NCBI GenBank assembly: GCA_037157565.1 | Contig: JAZHRO010000036.1 | Span: forward strand, 16,542,501 to 16,606,500 | Reading direction: 5' to 3' | Length of the DNA: 64,000 nucleotides | Origin: Thalassia testudinum | Lineage: Eukaryota > Streptophyta > Magnoliopsida > Alismatales > Hydrocharitaceae | Part shown: positions 11,282-21,157 of the stretch, in pieces | How positions within the stretch are numbered: the stretch's first letter is position 1 | Layout of the letters: each line of letters opens with the position of its first letter | The notes under the pieces: generated by a model | The model's input: the letters and a program-made list of their open reading frames with translations, nothing else | Databases searched by the model: none | Told to the model about the DNA's origin: nothing | Program-made: the position numbers and the translations under genes

Positions 11282-11430
11282 TGTTGGAGAAAACAATGCA
11301 TCTTATTAAAAATAGGAACCCTAATCTCTCTTATATGGAGAATAGGAATATACAATTGGCTACAACTCTTAAAACTGATAATAGACTGATTCCTAATCCT
11401 AATCTTAAAGACCTTAGCAACTTCTTAATA
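11282..11430 (-). repeat. 5' LTR (minus orientation) of the short copia-like element
   Basis: About 149 bp, matching the other copy at both ends but with an internal deletion. The expected initiator-Met primer site next to it reads only TGGACTTGAAG, a poor match. Confidence 0.55.
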
Positions 11431-11440
11431 CTCTATCAAT

Positions 11441-11735
11441 AACCAAAAGCAATGAAGCATTTTAGGGTAACTTAGCACTGTAGCTAGGTGGGGAAAGGTC
11501 TTAATTAATGAGCAAGAGGAAGAAGTAAGGAGAGGACGAGAAATCTAGAGAGAAGTTGGAGCTTCTCTCTATAAAAAATAACTTTTGAGTACTTAGTAAC
11601 CAAAAGCAATAATATACTTGAGGGTGGTGTAGCACTGTAGCTAGGGAGGAGAGGGCTTACTCGGCAAGTGCAAGGGTGAAAGTGTGGAGAGAATGAGAAA
11701 TCTAAAGAGAAGTTGAAGCTTCTCTCGCCTAAGCT
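11441..11735. repeat. Imperfect tandem duplication, two units of about 140-157 bp
   Basis: Unit 1 starts at 11441 and unit 2 at 11598, both with AACCAAAAGCAAT. Both contain GCACTGTAGCTAGG, GAGAAATCTA(G/A)AGAGAAGTT and GCTTCTCTC. Unit 1 ends with a CTCTATAAAAAATAAC stretch that is missing from unit 2. Function unknown; it may be a promoter/leader duplication of an LTR element. Confidence 0.7.
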
Positions 11736-13774
11736 TTCCATTCTTCCCTTCTCATGGCTTCTCCATGCTCCTTCAATTTCTTTTGTTTTTTGTTTTTGAA
11801 AGTCATACTCCAATTTCAATCTCTTGATCAAATGGTATTGGGAGCATGAAGAGTTGTATCTCCTCATGAGATTTGTGATTCTGACATCATTGTTAAAGTT
11901 CTATAATTGTTGCCAATTTTAAGCAAGAAATGCTTCAGTGACTAAATTGCAAATGGCCTTGAGGTGTGCAGGCAATTCAACAACGGATGTTGATTTCTAA
12001 ACAGAGCTGTATTGCCTACTTTTCATGCTAGAGTCCATGGTCCAAGGCTTGTGTTAGTCACATGTATATGTGCGATCGGTAGCAAAGACATGCCATTGGC
12101 TACATGGTGGCATCTTCGGATCTCAATGTTGGTGCAACTCATGCAATCCTCCTCTGACTTACTTTCTTACAGCTGTACTTGTTGCAGTGTAGCAGCGTGC
12201 TGGTAGAAAGAAAGAAGGTTGATCAGTGGGGTGATGGGTATTGAAAACCTTAGTCTTTACTGAGAAAGGACTTTGTAAACTAAATAATACCAATTAATTC
12301 TTTTTGGTCCTTTTCAGAATATTTGTTTTGTACCTCTCAAAATAGAAAACTTTGTAGAAGGTCAGAGAAACTTCTATTTCTGAATATCCATAAGTTTCAG
12401 AAACTTCAGTTTGTTCCAAGTTTTCAGCAAATTAGATATCAGTCCATACTCTAGAGACATCTGATTTCTTGACAAATAGAATTAAAGTTGCATATTTGTA
12501 GATCAACCACAAATGCTTAATCTTCAATCTTCAAAGATTTACAGTTTAGTCCAGAATTTTTTTATAACTTTTTCTTTGACTTGGTCATGTTTTATTCGGG
12601 GTTTTAGCCTGTGAGGATCCTGCTTGATTGCCTCTATGGAAGGCTCTTCTCAACACATTTTCATTTAGGAAAAAAATGGAATTTTCGTGGGAAAAAGAGT
12701 AGAATTTTGATGACAAAATTCCCTTTTTTCACAATTGCCACCAAGGAGAGTGTATATCAAATGTGTGATAGAAGTGGTAACCACCCTGCTTGATATTCTA
12801 TTGGTAGTGGGCTACAATCCCATGGCTGCCACATTTTCCAAAAACTGGAGATTTTACTGTAGCATTGCCTAATGATTGGAAACATATGTTGTGTGAACTT
12901 CCCCCTTTTGCTCTTTGGAAGATTTGGGGTCATAAAAAAGGGTAGGGGGGGTTAGGAGGTGATGATCCTGAAAGGAAACAAGCAAAAAAGAAGTATGCTT
13001 TTGTTTTCTTTAAGGAGGAGGGATGCACGATATGGCACTTCGAGTATTTGTCCATGCCCAGTGCATGTGTAGGTGGCATTTCTATTTTTAGGTGGCATTT
13101 CTATTTTCTACTCTTATTTCATCAGATGTCATCTTCTATAAGGGAGAGGGACCTACCTTGTGGGCTCTGAGTACTTCTCCATGCCAATAGCATGTGTAGG
13201 TTGCACAATGTTCCTATTTCTACTCTTATTTCATAGTCTTATTTCATTATATTTCATCTTCCATATTTTCTTTTGCCTTTTGCATAGTCTTGCCTTGTGG
13301 GCATCTTTTTTTTTCCCTTTTGCATATAGCCTAACTGCCTGATGAAAGCATTTTTTCCCCTTGGCTGCATGGTCGATTCTTATCCACAGGCAAATTTTTC
13401 AGTGTATGGTTTCTAATGCATTTATGTATTCGAGTCTTGACTATGTTACCCTAGGCGCCATTTATGTTAGGTGGATATGACTAGAGAAAAATAAGGAGTT
13501 TTTTCAAGGATAGGGAATATAGGTAGAAAGCAAATCTAAAAGATCAGGGATTCATCTTGTTCAGTGGATTTTCGGCCAATACTTTTATGGAATTGGAAGT
13601 GAATTTTTTTTGCTTCTAATGCTGACTTCCTATTTGGGCAGTCATGCCACTTTATTCTACACTAATATTGGCTGTCAATTTAATTAGGGTGTTCATTGCT
13701 ATTATCTAAAAAAACCCATCTTTTCCTTACTGAAGGTAGCAAAGATCTGATATACAATCTGTCTGCATATTAAT
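11736..13774. other. No gene seen; possibly intron of the TRAPPC6 gene
   Basis: AT-rich sequence without recognisable coding exons. I looked for the missing 5' exon(s) of TRAPPC6 here and did not find them. Two copies of an ACTTC(G/T)…CCATGCC…GCATGTGTAGGT phrase at about 13040 and 13170 form a short local duplication. Confidence 0.4.
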
Positions 13775-13785
13775 TCTTTGAAATT

Positions 13786-13945
13786 GCTAATCAGGGTATT
13801 GTCAAACGGTGAAAACTCTTGACTTTGGTAGGTGAGGTCTAGATTTGAGTCCCCATCCTTGCATAACCCGGTGGCGTGTGGAGGATGGCCAATTCTCTCC
13901 AGTTTGCCCAAATGGAAATCTAGGTCATCAAAAAAAAAAAAAAAA
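13786..13945 (+). mobile_element. tRNA-derived SINE with poly(A) tail
   Basis: A 160-bp unit ends in a run of A and is bounded by the exact 11-bp direct repeat TCTTTGAAATT (13775-13785 and 13946-13956). Inside, GATTTGAGTCC near 13850 resembles a Pol III box B (G[A/G]TTCGANTCC). TGACTTTGGTAGGTGAGG upstream is in the place of box A but matches poorly. Target duplication, tail and box B together fit a plant SINE lying in what is probably a TRAPPC6 intron. No coding capacity. Confidence 0.75.
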
Positions 13946-14341
13946 TCTTTGAAATTTATTTTTAAAAAAAACTGGAAAATACTTGGTTGCTGCTGATCTG
14001 AGTGGAGGCTAAAAATCCATATAGGTAATCCCCATGCTAAGTTTTGCTCGGTTGGTGCTGAAGAATTTTAGAATCAGCCAGAGAGGAATAAACATGAGGA
14101 TCACACTGAAAAGTTCACATAAAGATTTTAGTGATTAATTGATTACGGAAGTGTTCATGCAGGAAAAATGTTGTTGAGAAAACATGACTGCATCGTATCT
14201 TCAAGCTTTGTCAATCAATTCATTCTGACTATATTCCATTTGAAATTTTTAAGAGGTGGTTTTTTCAAGAAAACAAGGGGAAAATTACTTGTCTATGTTA
14301 ACCTGCTCTGTGTGTTTGATGTTGATTTATTTATCGGATAG

Positions 14342-14933
14342 GTATACAATGGAACGCCCCAGGTTCACTGATCACCTTGAAGCAATCAAATTTATTTGCA
14401 AAGACTTCTGGTCAGAACTATTTAAGAAGCAAATTGACAACCTGAAGACTAATCACAGAGTGAGTTTTTTAAGCTTTTATTTGCTCAATTTTCCCACTTG
14501 TAAGCCTGTGTTGACACCTTTTCTGTAGGGCACCTTTGTATTGCAAGATAGCCGGTTCCGCTGGCTTGCACGTGTGTCTCTTGACACCCCCATTGACCAC
14601 ACAACGCAGGATTCCCCAACGTCAATGGGAGAAAACAAGGCAGTTCAGGCAACAAGCATGCTTCTTTACTTTCCATGTGGAATCATAAGAGGGGCACTAA
14701 CAAACTTGGGTATTCCCTGTGCAGTTTCTGCTGACATATCCAATCTACCTGCATGTAAGTTATTTGTTCTTTGTTACAGTAATCAATATCAGGCGTGCGG
14801 TGTATTTTCAGTGACAGCTTGATACTCCATTGTTGCAACTTTTCTCCAAAGGTTCTTTCAGAACTACCTCAATAATTCATTAAGAGGTTCTGTTATGATG
14901 ACAGGTTCATTCATTGTGCGGATAAAAGCTTAG
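14342..14933 (+). CDS. TRAPPC6: TRAPP complex subunit 6 (Trs33/BET3-like), last three coding exons
   Basis: Encodes the C-terminal two thirds of TRAPPC6, a small core subunit of the TRAPP tethering complex that acts on ER-Golgi and Golgi vesicle traffic through Rab activation. Coding exons are 14342-14459, 14529-14754 and 14905-14933 (stop TAG at 14931-14933). Introns are 14460-14528 and 14755-14904, with GT-AG ends, and the phases join exactly. The protein reads [20 protein letters not shown], then [35 protein letters not shown], a variable loop, [33 protein letters not shown], and ends SFIVRIKA. This is the conserved BET3-family fold, ending at the usual C-terminus. The first exon begins in the middle of an Arg codon, so at least one 5' exon, coding for about the first 50 residues, lies upstream. 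I could not find it anywhere in 1-14341. No lesions are seen. Confidence 0.93.
14460..14528 (+). other. TRAPPC6: TRAPPC6 intron (phase 0)
   Basis: GTGAGT donor and TTCTGTAG acceptor, between Arg and Gly codons. Confidence 0.9.
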
Positions 14934-17509
14934 GCTTCTCCACTTGGACAATGATACCAGCGTTCCAGCTTTGGTAAATCACTTGGAATGGGCCATGAGC
15001 CTGTTTCTTTCAATTACGATGTATGTTAGAAAGAAAGCTGCCTTGGGCCTGCTAAATTACAGTGTTGAATATTGTTTTGAGACCATTTTTGTGTAAATGA
15101 TTCCTTTTCCTGAAAACTCCTTTTTCTGTTTTCTTGAATGGCCTTTGGTTGCAGAGGTAAGGAAAAGGGGATAGAAAATGGAACAAGGGATAATGGTGAA
15201 GTTACCTTTCTTGTTTGGATGCAGTTAGTGTCATGTCATAGGGTAAGTAGAGCATATACCTTTATGTTTGTTTAGCAGTAGTAGAAAGGGTAATAAGTGG
15301 TGGTTATGAAGCGATGAGGCACTTGAAATATGGCAAAGTGAGTAAATGGCCAATGTCATGTTGGGTTTTTGTTTTTTTGTTTTTCTTTGAAGTTGATATG
15401 GAAATCTTGTACTATTGAAATAACACACCCCATGTGTGTATATGCTTGCACCTATACACATTACAGGGAGAAAAGCATAGATTAGGTATAGATAGTGTAT
15501 TTATATGTATGTATACACACTTGCACGCACACATATATAGTTGTATATTTGTTTTTGTAATACACATCCCATATGTAAATCTGTACCTAAATTTATACGG
15601 TGGACCAAGATAAAGCAGCAATACATCAAAATGGCTTAATAACTCTGCGTGCACGTAGTTGAACAAGGATCTTGATTGAGATGATGTTGTAAGTACAATA
15701 AATCTTGAACATCGGTAATAAAATTCAAGATTAAAAACTACAAAACAAATAAGATTAAATATTTTATTGAAAAGTCAAGGTTACGTATGTTTCTGATTGA
15801 TTTTAACAAATTGTGAGACAAAAAGGACTTCTGCATGCATGTAGGGAAGTTCAATTTTTAGCATCGTTGATAGTGATAAAAGAAAGGCACTTCCTAGGAT
15901 CATTACAAAGATGTGCATCAACCAATTGGGCATCGGCTAGGAAATTGATTAGTAGCATAATTTTAGGTTTAGCTAGAAAATCGATCACAAAAAAATTTGT
16001 TAGATATGACTTAAAGTGGTAGAAAAAGAAAGTATAAAATCTTTATTAATGACAAAATTTATATAAGTGGAGCCCTTCAAGGGGAGATATACAACATGAA
16101 AATTATATGAAGAAAAGAGGAGGTGCACGACATGTGAAGATTCTTCATGAGTAGTAGAAGGTCTAGGAGTCGTGTGTCTAGATGGTTGGAACGGTTAAGG
16201 AGTTCGTTGCACGGAAAATGGTTGAAAGCTTTGAGCAAGATCGTGTATTGCAACTTGACTTGCTCATTGAGGTAGTTAGATAAATGCCCATGATACTCTA
16301 GTTGCTTGCTTCGTCACTATTTACCTTTGTTAATCAAAGAGAATCGGAGGTTGGGGATGAAGATATTCTCTATGAACAAGAGTGTGACAATAATAGGGTC
16401 AATCCTTGTCAAATGTTGAAGGTTTGGGATGACTAGGAATAGGCATGTAGCCAACAAAACAAGGAGGTCAAAGAGTAAACATGACTAGGAATAGGTTGGG
16501 ATGAACCTAAGTTGGCTCTTTTTGAGTCACCATGGGGTTGAGCTTTAGGTAGCTCTATGGGGACCATTTTGGAATATGTGACTATCAAATATTATGACCT
16601 TCCGAATGAATTGTTTGTGGTTAATATTGATAGGGACTCGAAAGTGACTAAGGATATGAGAGAGAGAGTAGCAAATAGGGAAACCACTTTGCATTTGTTA
16701 ACTCATAAAATGAAGAATAAAATGATTGCAATTAAAATGCCAATTAGTGAGGAATGGATACAAAGCAACCTATATTTTAACTAGACAATTCTCAACGGAT
16801 ATAGTTTGACATAAAGTTCCACAAAAAATCCTAATTCAAAAAATGAGTATGAGGATCGAAGTTGGGTGACTTGAGCAATAACCCAATTGCAACTTGGTAA
16901 AAAGAGTTTCCTTAAGAACCTCATGTGATACTACAATTTGGAGTTTAGCATATTCACACCGTCAGAAGGATAACCATGACCTAAAATCAAGACTTGCAAG
17001 CCATCAAAGTTTAGCGTGTTGTAACAAACTTGTTGACACTCGTTGAGTCTGAATTAGGTTAGTGTATCTCAAAAAAGGAGAAAACACATATTTTGGTCAC
17101 ACCTTGGTCAACTCTCAAGTAAAACTTGTCTTAAATATGTCATATATGGTGCTTTTGAGTTTTTCTTATTGTGAGCTTTCCAACGAGTCATATTTTGTGA
17201 AAATTTGAGTTGCATGGCTCAAGTTACGCGAAAAATACAATAAATGGTGATGTAAGCACAAGTGAACCAAACTGGGGGCATTTTTATCCATATCTAGGGT
17301 AATCTTAACCCTAGCTTAGGTCTCAAGAACCTATAAATTAATACCTAGGTTTTAGGTTGTCAATTTCTTCTTTCCTGCAATGCCATTCTTGATATGATCA
17401 AAGAGAGAAAGGAAGGAGAAGAAAGAAAAAGAGGGGAGAAAGAGAGAGATCAGAGAGGGAGAGGCCTCTTCTCTCTTTCTTCCTTGTCTTCACGTGTTGT
17501 ACGGGTGGT
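14934..17509. other. TRAPPC6 3' UTR, then sequence without a recognisable gene
   Basis: The first few hundred bases are probably TRAPPC6 3' UTR. After that come CA/TA simple-sequence patches (about 15470-15560), then AT-rich text. Open stretches at 15813-16022 and 16557-16784 have no family I recognise and look like chance or old TE sequence. 17330-17510 contains CCTATAAATTAATAC followed by a purine-rich run (about 17400-17465), which may be part of an older LTR into which element A inserted. Confidence 0.4.
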
Positions 17510-17786
17510 GGGACTGTTTGACACGTAATTTGCATGTTAAAAGTTATTTAGTTGTAGTATAGCGCGAAAACACGTCGACAAATAAATTTATAAAACTCCA
17601 GTGAGTATCGGGTCGTTCGCAGGGAGGCAATCATAATTTATACAGAAGCATTTCAATAAAACTAATTCTAACTATATATATATATGTATGTATATATGTA
17701 TAAAACAGATATCCAGAGAATCAGAATTTTATTGCAATTAGATAAAATTTTTCACAATAGAAAATCTAATAGAGATAGATAGATAG

Positions 17787-17791
<5 letters not shown>

Positions 17792-17821
<30 letters not shown>
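17792..17821. repeat. (GA)n microsatellite in element A LTR
   Basis: About fifteen GA units, shortened and interrupted in the other LTR copy (near 24790-24805). Confidence 0.9.
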
Positions 17822-17823
<2 letters not shown>

Positions 17824-17993
17824 AAGTGTCAGAGAAACGACACCGCTTGTGGGATGCTTATGCGAGATGCAACAGCACCTCAGATCCAGAGCGCTAGGAT
17901 GAAGGTCAGAGCGGAGTTGCAGAGGGACAGAGAGTTGCAGAGAAGGTAGTTGATGAGAGAGAGAGATACTTCAACTGGGGGGACCTGGGCCTT

Positions 17994-18003
17994 CTTTTAT
18001 AGC
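17994..18003 (-). promoter_or_regulatory. TATA box of element A LTR
   Basis: GCTATAAAAG on the minus strand; the same motif is kept in the other LTR at 24991-25000. The position inside the LTR fits the U3/R promoter of a minus-strand element. Confidence 0.6.
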
Positions 18004-19133
18004 TTTTGTGGAGGGCTAAAAGGGTACTTTAGCCTTTAATCTCGTGTAACAACTCTTGTTTGATCAGATCCATTAATCGGGAGATCAACGAATCAGATCT
18101 GGCCTCAAAAAAACTTCAAATTCGCCTCCATCACGTGGATTTAATCCCTGGTTGACACGTGCCACCCGCTGCACCCTTGGATCGTGATCGCACGACCTCG
18201 CTTCCTCCTCGCGCGCCCACTGCAACAACCTCTTTTCGCATGCGCACCCGTAAGGCCCTTTTTAGTGCTTGATCCTCAGCCGTTCGTGAGATTGGACGGC
18301 TCGAGCATGCTTACCTCACCTTCCTGATCTCCCAAAATGCATGGGATCGTGCGTTTGCTCACGGTGAGCTCTGATCGCGCCACATGGTCGCACCAATGCC
18401 CTCCGATCGCAATTGTGCACGTGCCCAATGTCGCTTCAATTTCGCACAGCACATGACTCGAATGTGTGTCACGTGCTTCCGCGCGCACGCGTGAGCCAAC
18501 ACACTGCACGAACCTTCTGTTATACTTGGTTGTTTCTATTTATGCTTATCCAGTCTAGGCGAGCGACGTGGTGCGCTCGTGGTCGTTGGATGAAGATCCA
18601 ATGGCCCACAGCGTGCAAGGTGGCCTTCCTCGATGGGGCAGTGGTGAGGGAGCAGTTGTGATAGCACCACGTGGCAACATCATGGCCATCCATCTTCTTT
18701 TCCTTGTATCTTGTGATGTAGACCTCCGATCGAGTTTATTTTTGCGCCGTTAGATTGCGATCGTCAATCTGGATTCATCCGTGCGATTAGATTCTTCATC
18801 TGAGGCTCGGATCTTTGTCCTTTGGCTTTATGATCTCCACTCTTTTATGGACTGCGCAAGGTGCCTTGATTGTTTGATCGAGACAATTTCGAAAGCATTG
18901 GACTCTCGTCGTCGTACTAATTAGATCTATCCGGTCTGATCTGACATCCATGGCTTTGAATCATCTGCGATAAAAATCATCTCTCTTTTAGGTCATAAAA
19001 TGACAATATTATCTATATGACTAATAAATTAGCTATTGTGCAAATTACGGTACCTATGAATGTATTAATCCTAAGTTATGCTAGTTTCTAGCTTAATTCA
19101 TGTGATTTAGGTTGCATGATTGCTGTGCAATCA

Positions 19134-19145
19134 CACCCCCATGCC
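19134..19145 (-). promoter_or_regulatory. Polypurine tract (plus-strand primer) of element A
   Basis: Minus strand GGCATGGGGGTG, directly abutting the 3' LTR, where the plus-strand DNA primer is expected. The same GGCATGGGGGT core is found at the same place in element B (29236-29247). Confidence 0.75.
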
Positions 19146-20652
19146 TAAATCTTGCTAGTCCCTAGCAAATGCATGACTAAATGCAAAGTGGCCATACATG
19201 AGTAATTTTTATCAAGAGTTTGACTAGAGGTTTATGTATTTTGTTTCCACCCAAAGCTTTAGTAATCCAGATAATCGTGATTGTGTTTTGTTGTAGCCTA
19301 TGCAACGGATCCAAGTGAAAGCCAATCCTCATCTAAAGCTCGTACTTGACCTTTAGTAAAAATCTATTGGGATAGGCAAACTACTTCCCTTGAGGTTATA
19401 AAGTAACCTATATATTTAGCCCTGACTTTTGGCTTAGGTAGAAGATTTCTAAGTCAAGTAGATTTGTATTAGGGTGGCTCACACCCATCTAGTGCTACAT
19501 GTAGGTTAATACTTTAGAACCTAGATTTCTAGATTATGAAATAATTCAACTCAGAGAGAGACGAGAAACTGTGCTCTCTTTAGTTCCTTTGTACTCATTC
19601 TCTCTTTCTTTCTCTTTCTTTATCTTTTTCTTGTCTTTTCTTTTCTTTTTGAACTCACAGTGTCACCAGATTTATCAGTATATTTGGTGGTCTCTCCTGG
19701 CATTGACACTTTGATTAGGTTCTGATAACTCTAAGACTAAGTCAGAATTCTTCAGCCCGTATTCAGGCGATCAGAAATATAGAAAAGTAGGACAAGGCTG
19801 TATTTGGTGGATCGTAAGGGTGGTAGGTGTTGTTGCCTCATTACACTTGAAATAAATTATAACTCATAAAATATTTTTTTTTTACTCTTTTCTTTTTCTA
19901 AATTTTTTTTCTATGTATATATATAATTTTTTTTCTTTTTCTTCTTTTTTTCTTTTTCTTTTCGCATCCAAATATCTACTAACGTAACACAGCATACGAA
20001 CTTTTATTTACAAGGCATTATTCGAGATTATGGGTGTTCAAGAGGATATCGGGTGGCTTATTTGGTAGAAGTACCTATTCTTGGCACCCGGAAGGGAATG
20101 GATAGGACGGTATATTTCTAACCTTAACATTAATACCTTCCTTCAACCGATGGTTCCGTAAAGGATGGTCGTGACCATCCACCTTAGTCCTAGTTTTATC
20201 AGAATTCGCTCTCTGCATATTTGCCTTGTTTGGTGGCTCTTAGGAGATTCGCACTAAGAACTTGTATGTAGAAACTGAGAGCGAAAACTATGCCTAACTC
20301 CGAGTATTATTATCTCATTATCCAGAGTTTAAGATTTCTCATACTAGCCTTAGAGCACCAGTAGACCTACTCTCACCTCGCACTTGTTTGGTGGATCTGT
20401 TAGAAGATAGTTTGCCTGACTCCCTAATTACTACCTAAGGGTTCAGGAGAAGAAGCATTGCTTCTTCTCGACAAACTAGAGATGTTTATTGATCTTCACA
20501 GAGGATCCATTGTAAATTCTACTTGTAAGTGTGAAATTGTACTGGATTCTAAACTCAGGAATCAACTTAAGAATAAATCCCTAATAAAACCTTAATAAAG
20601 ATTCTTTTTGCCTAAATGTAATTTTTTTTTTTTGACATTAGACATGCAATGT

Positions 20653-20666
20653 CCACCCCCCCATGC
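20653..20666 (-). promoter_or_regulatory. Second, internal polypurine tract of element A
   Basis: Minus strand GGCATGGGGGGGTGG, about 1.5 kb upstream (in element sense) of the 3' LTR. It matches an equivalent tract in element B at 30316-30331. The position suggests an internal plus-strand priming site, but this is inference. Confidence 0.5.
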
Positions 20667-20810
20667 CTATTCATTACAATGTACTCATTGAAATGTATGC
20701 ATGAAAATCTAAATATAATAAGTAAGAGGAGGGGATATCACCTGACTATGCTTGTTAATCCAGGTTAGTAGGGATGCAGAGGATGCAGAGCTACCTGTAA
20801 TGAATACTGG

Positions 20811-20842
20811 GTTGCCTCTCAGCTAGCGCTAAGTTTAACGTC
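20811..20842 (-). promoter_or_regulatory. Conserved 3' motif shared with element B
   Basis: Plus-strand GTTGCCTCTCAGCTAGCGCT followed by AAGTTTAACGTC; element B has GTGCCTCCCAACGAGCACTA followed by AACTTAACATC (about 30519-30550). Many plant Athila/Tat-type elements carry similar text after pol. Role unknown. Confidence 0.55.
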
Positions 20843-21157
20843 ATGCCGGACTTAAACTCAAAAACAAATGATCAAATAAATGGGTTGAGTCAAGATTAAA
20901 ATGAAGATGTGATCATGTAATGCAAGGATCAGTAATCCACAAATGCGAATCAGCTGATGGTGAATACTAAGCCCAAAAGGTTGGGAAAATAAAGTGAATA
21001 GGCTTAAAACTATTTGCAGCCAAATGCTACAAAAGAGAGAAATATTAATGCAGGTGTCATAGTGGAAAGTAGGTAATGGCAACCTCAAGATGTGATGCAT
21101 GAGGAAGGCAAATGAGTTGGATACAGGGTGGTTTGTGGGGAATAAATCATATGGGTC

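Larger units (their letters stand above)
10349..11430 (-). mobile_element. Short non-autonomous copia-like element (TRIM/SMART-like), minus orientation
   Basis: Two direct repeats bound it: 10349-10534 and 11282-11430. Both begin TGTTGGAGAAAA and end near CTAACA/TTAATA, with shared text such as CTCTCTTATA and TAATCCTAA. In minus orientation the 3' LTR is preceded by the classic copia polypurine end CTTGAGAGGGAGTGT. The internal part is only about 750 bp, with no gag or pol. It carries repeated 'TACTTGAGAT…TCT' phrases but no open frame of note. A 5-bp flanking duplication was not found, so its ends may have decayed. Confidence 0.65.
17515..19133 (-). repeat. Element A 3' LTR (left copy)
   Basis: Begins TGTTTGACAC and ends GTGCAATCA, followed directly by the polypurine tract complement. 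It contains a (GA)n run at about 17792-17820, a minus-strand TATA box near 17994-18003, and a GC-rich stretch at about 18130-18560. It aligns with 24502-26121 along its whole length, with scattered substitutions and small indels. Confidence 0.9.
19146..21157 (-). other. Element A 3' internal region, apparently non-coding
   Basis: 2 kb between the protein region and the 3' LTR. It carries five or so spaced copies of a TTTGGTGG(A/T/C) phrase (about 19682, 19802, 20230, 20389 and a variant near 20060). It also has a second purine tract (20653-20666) and the motif GTTGCCTCTC…CGCTAAGTTTAACGTC (20811-20842). No reading frame of note. Confidence 0.6.

Noticed and set aside
16557..16784. A 75-codon open reading with a fairly normal amino-acid mix
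   Set aside because: No start context, neighbour exon or family could be recognised; AT-rich DNA gives such stretches by chance.
18276..18753. Open readings in a GC-rich region
   Set aside because: They lie inside LTR A and recur in the other LTR; no domain is visible.
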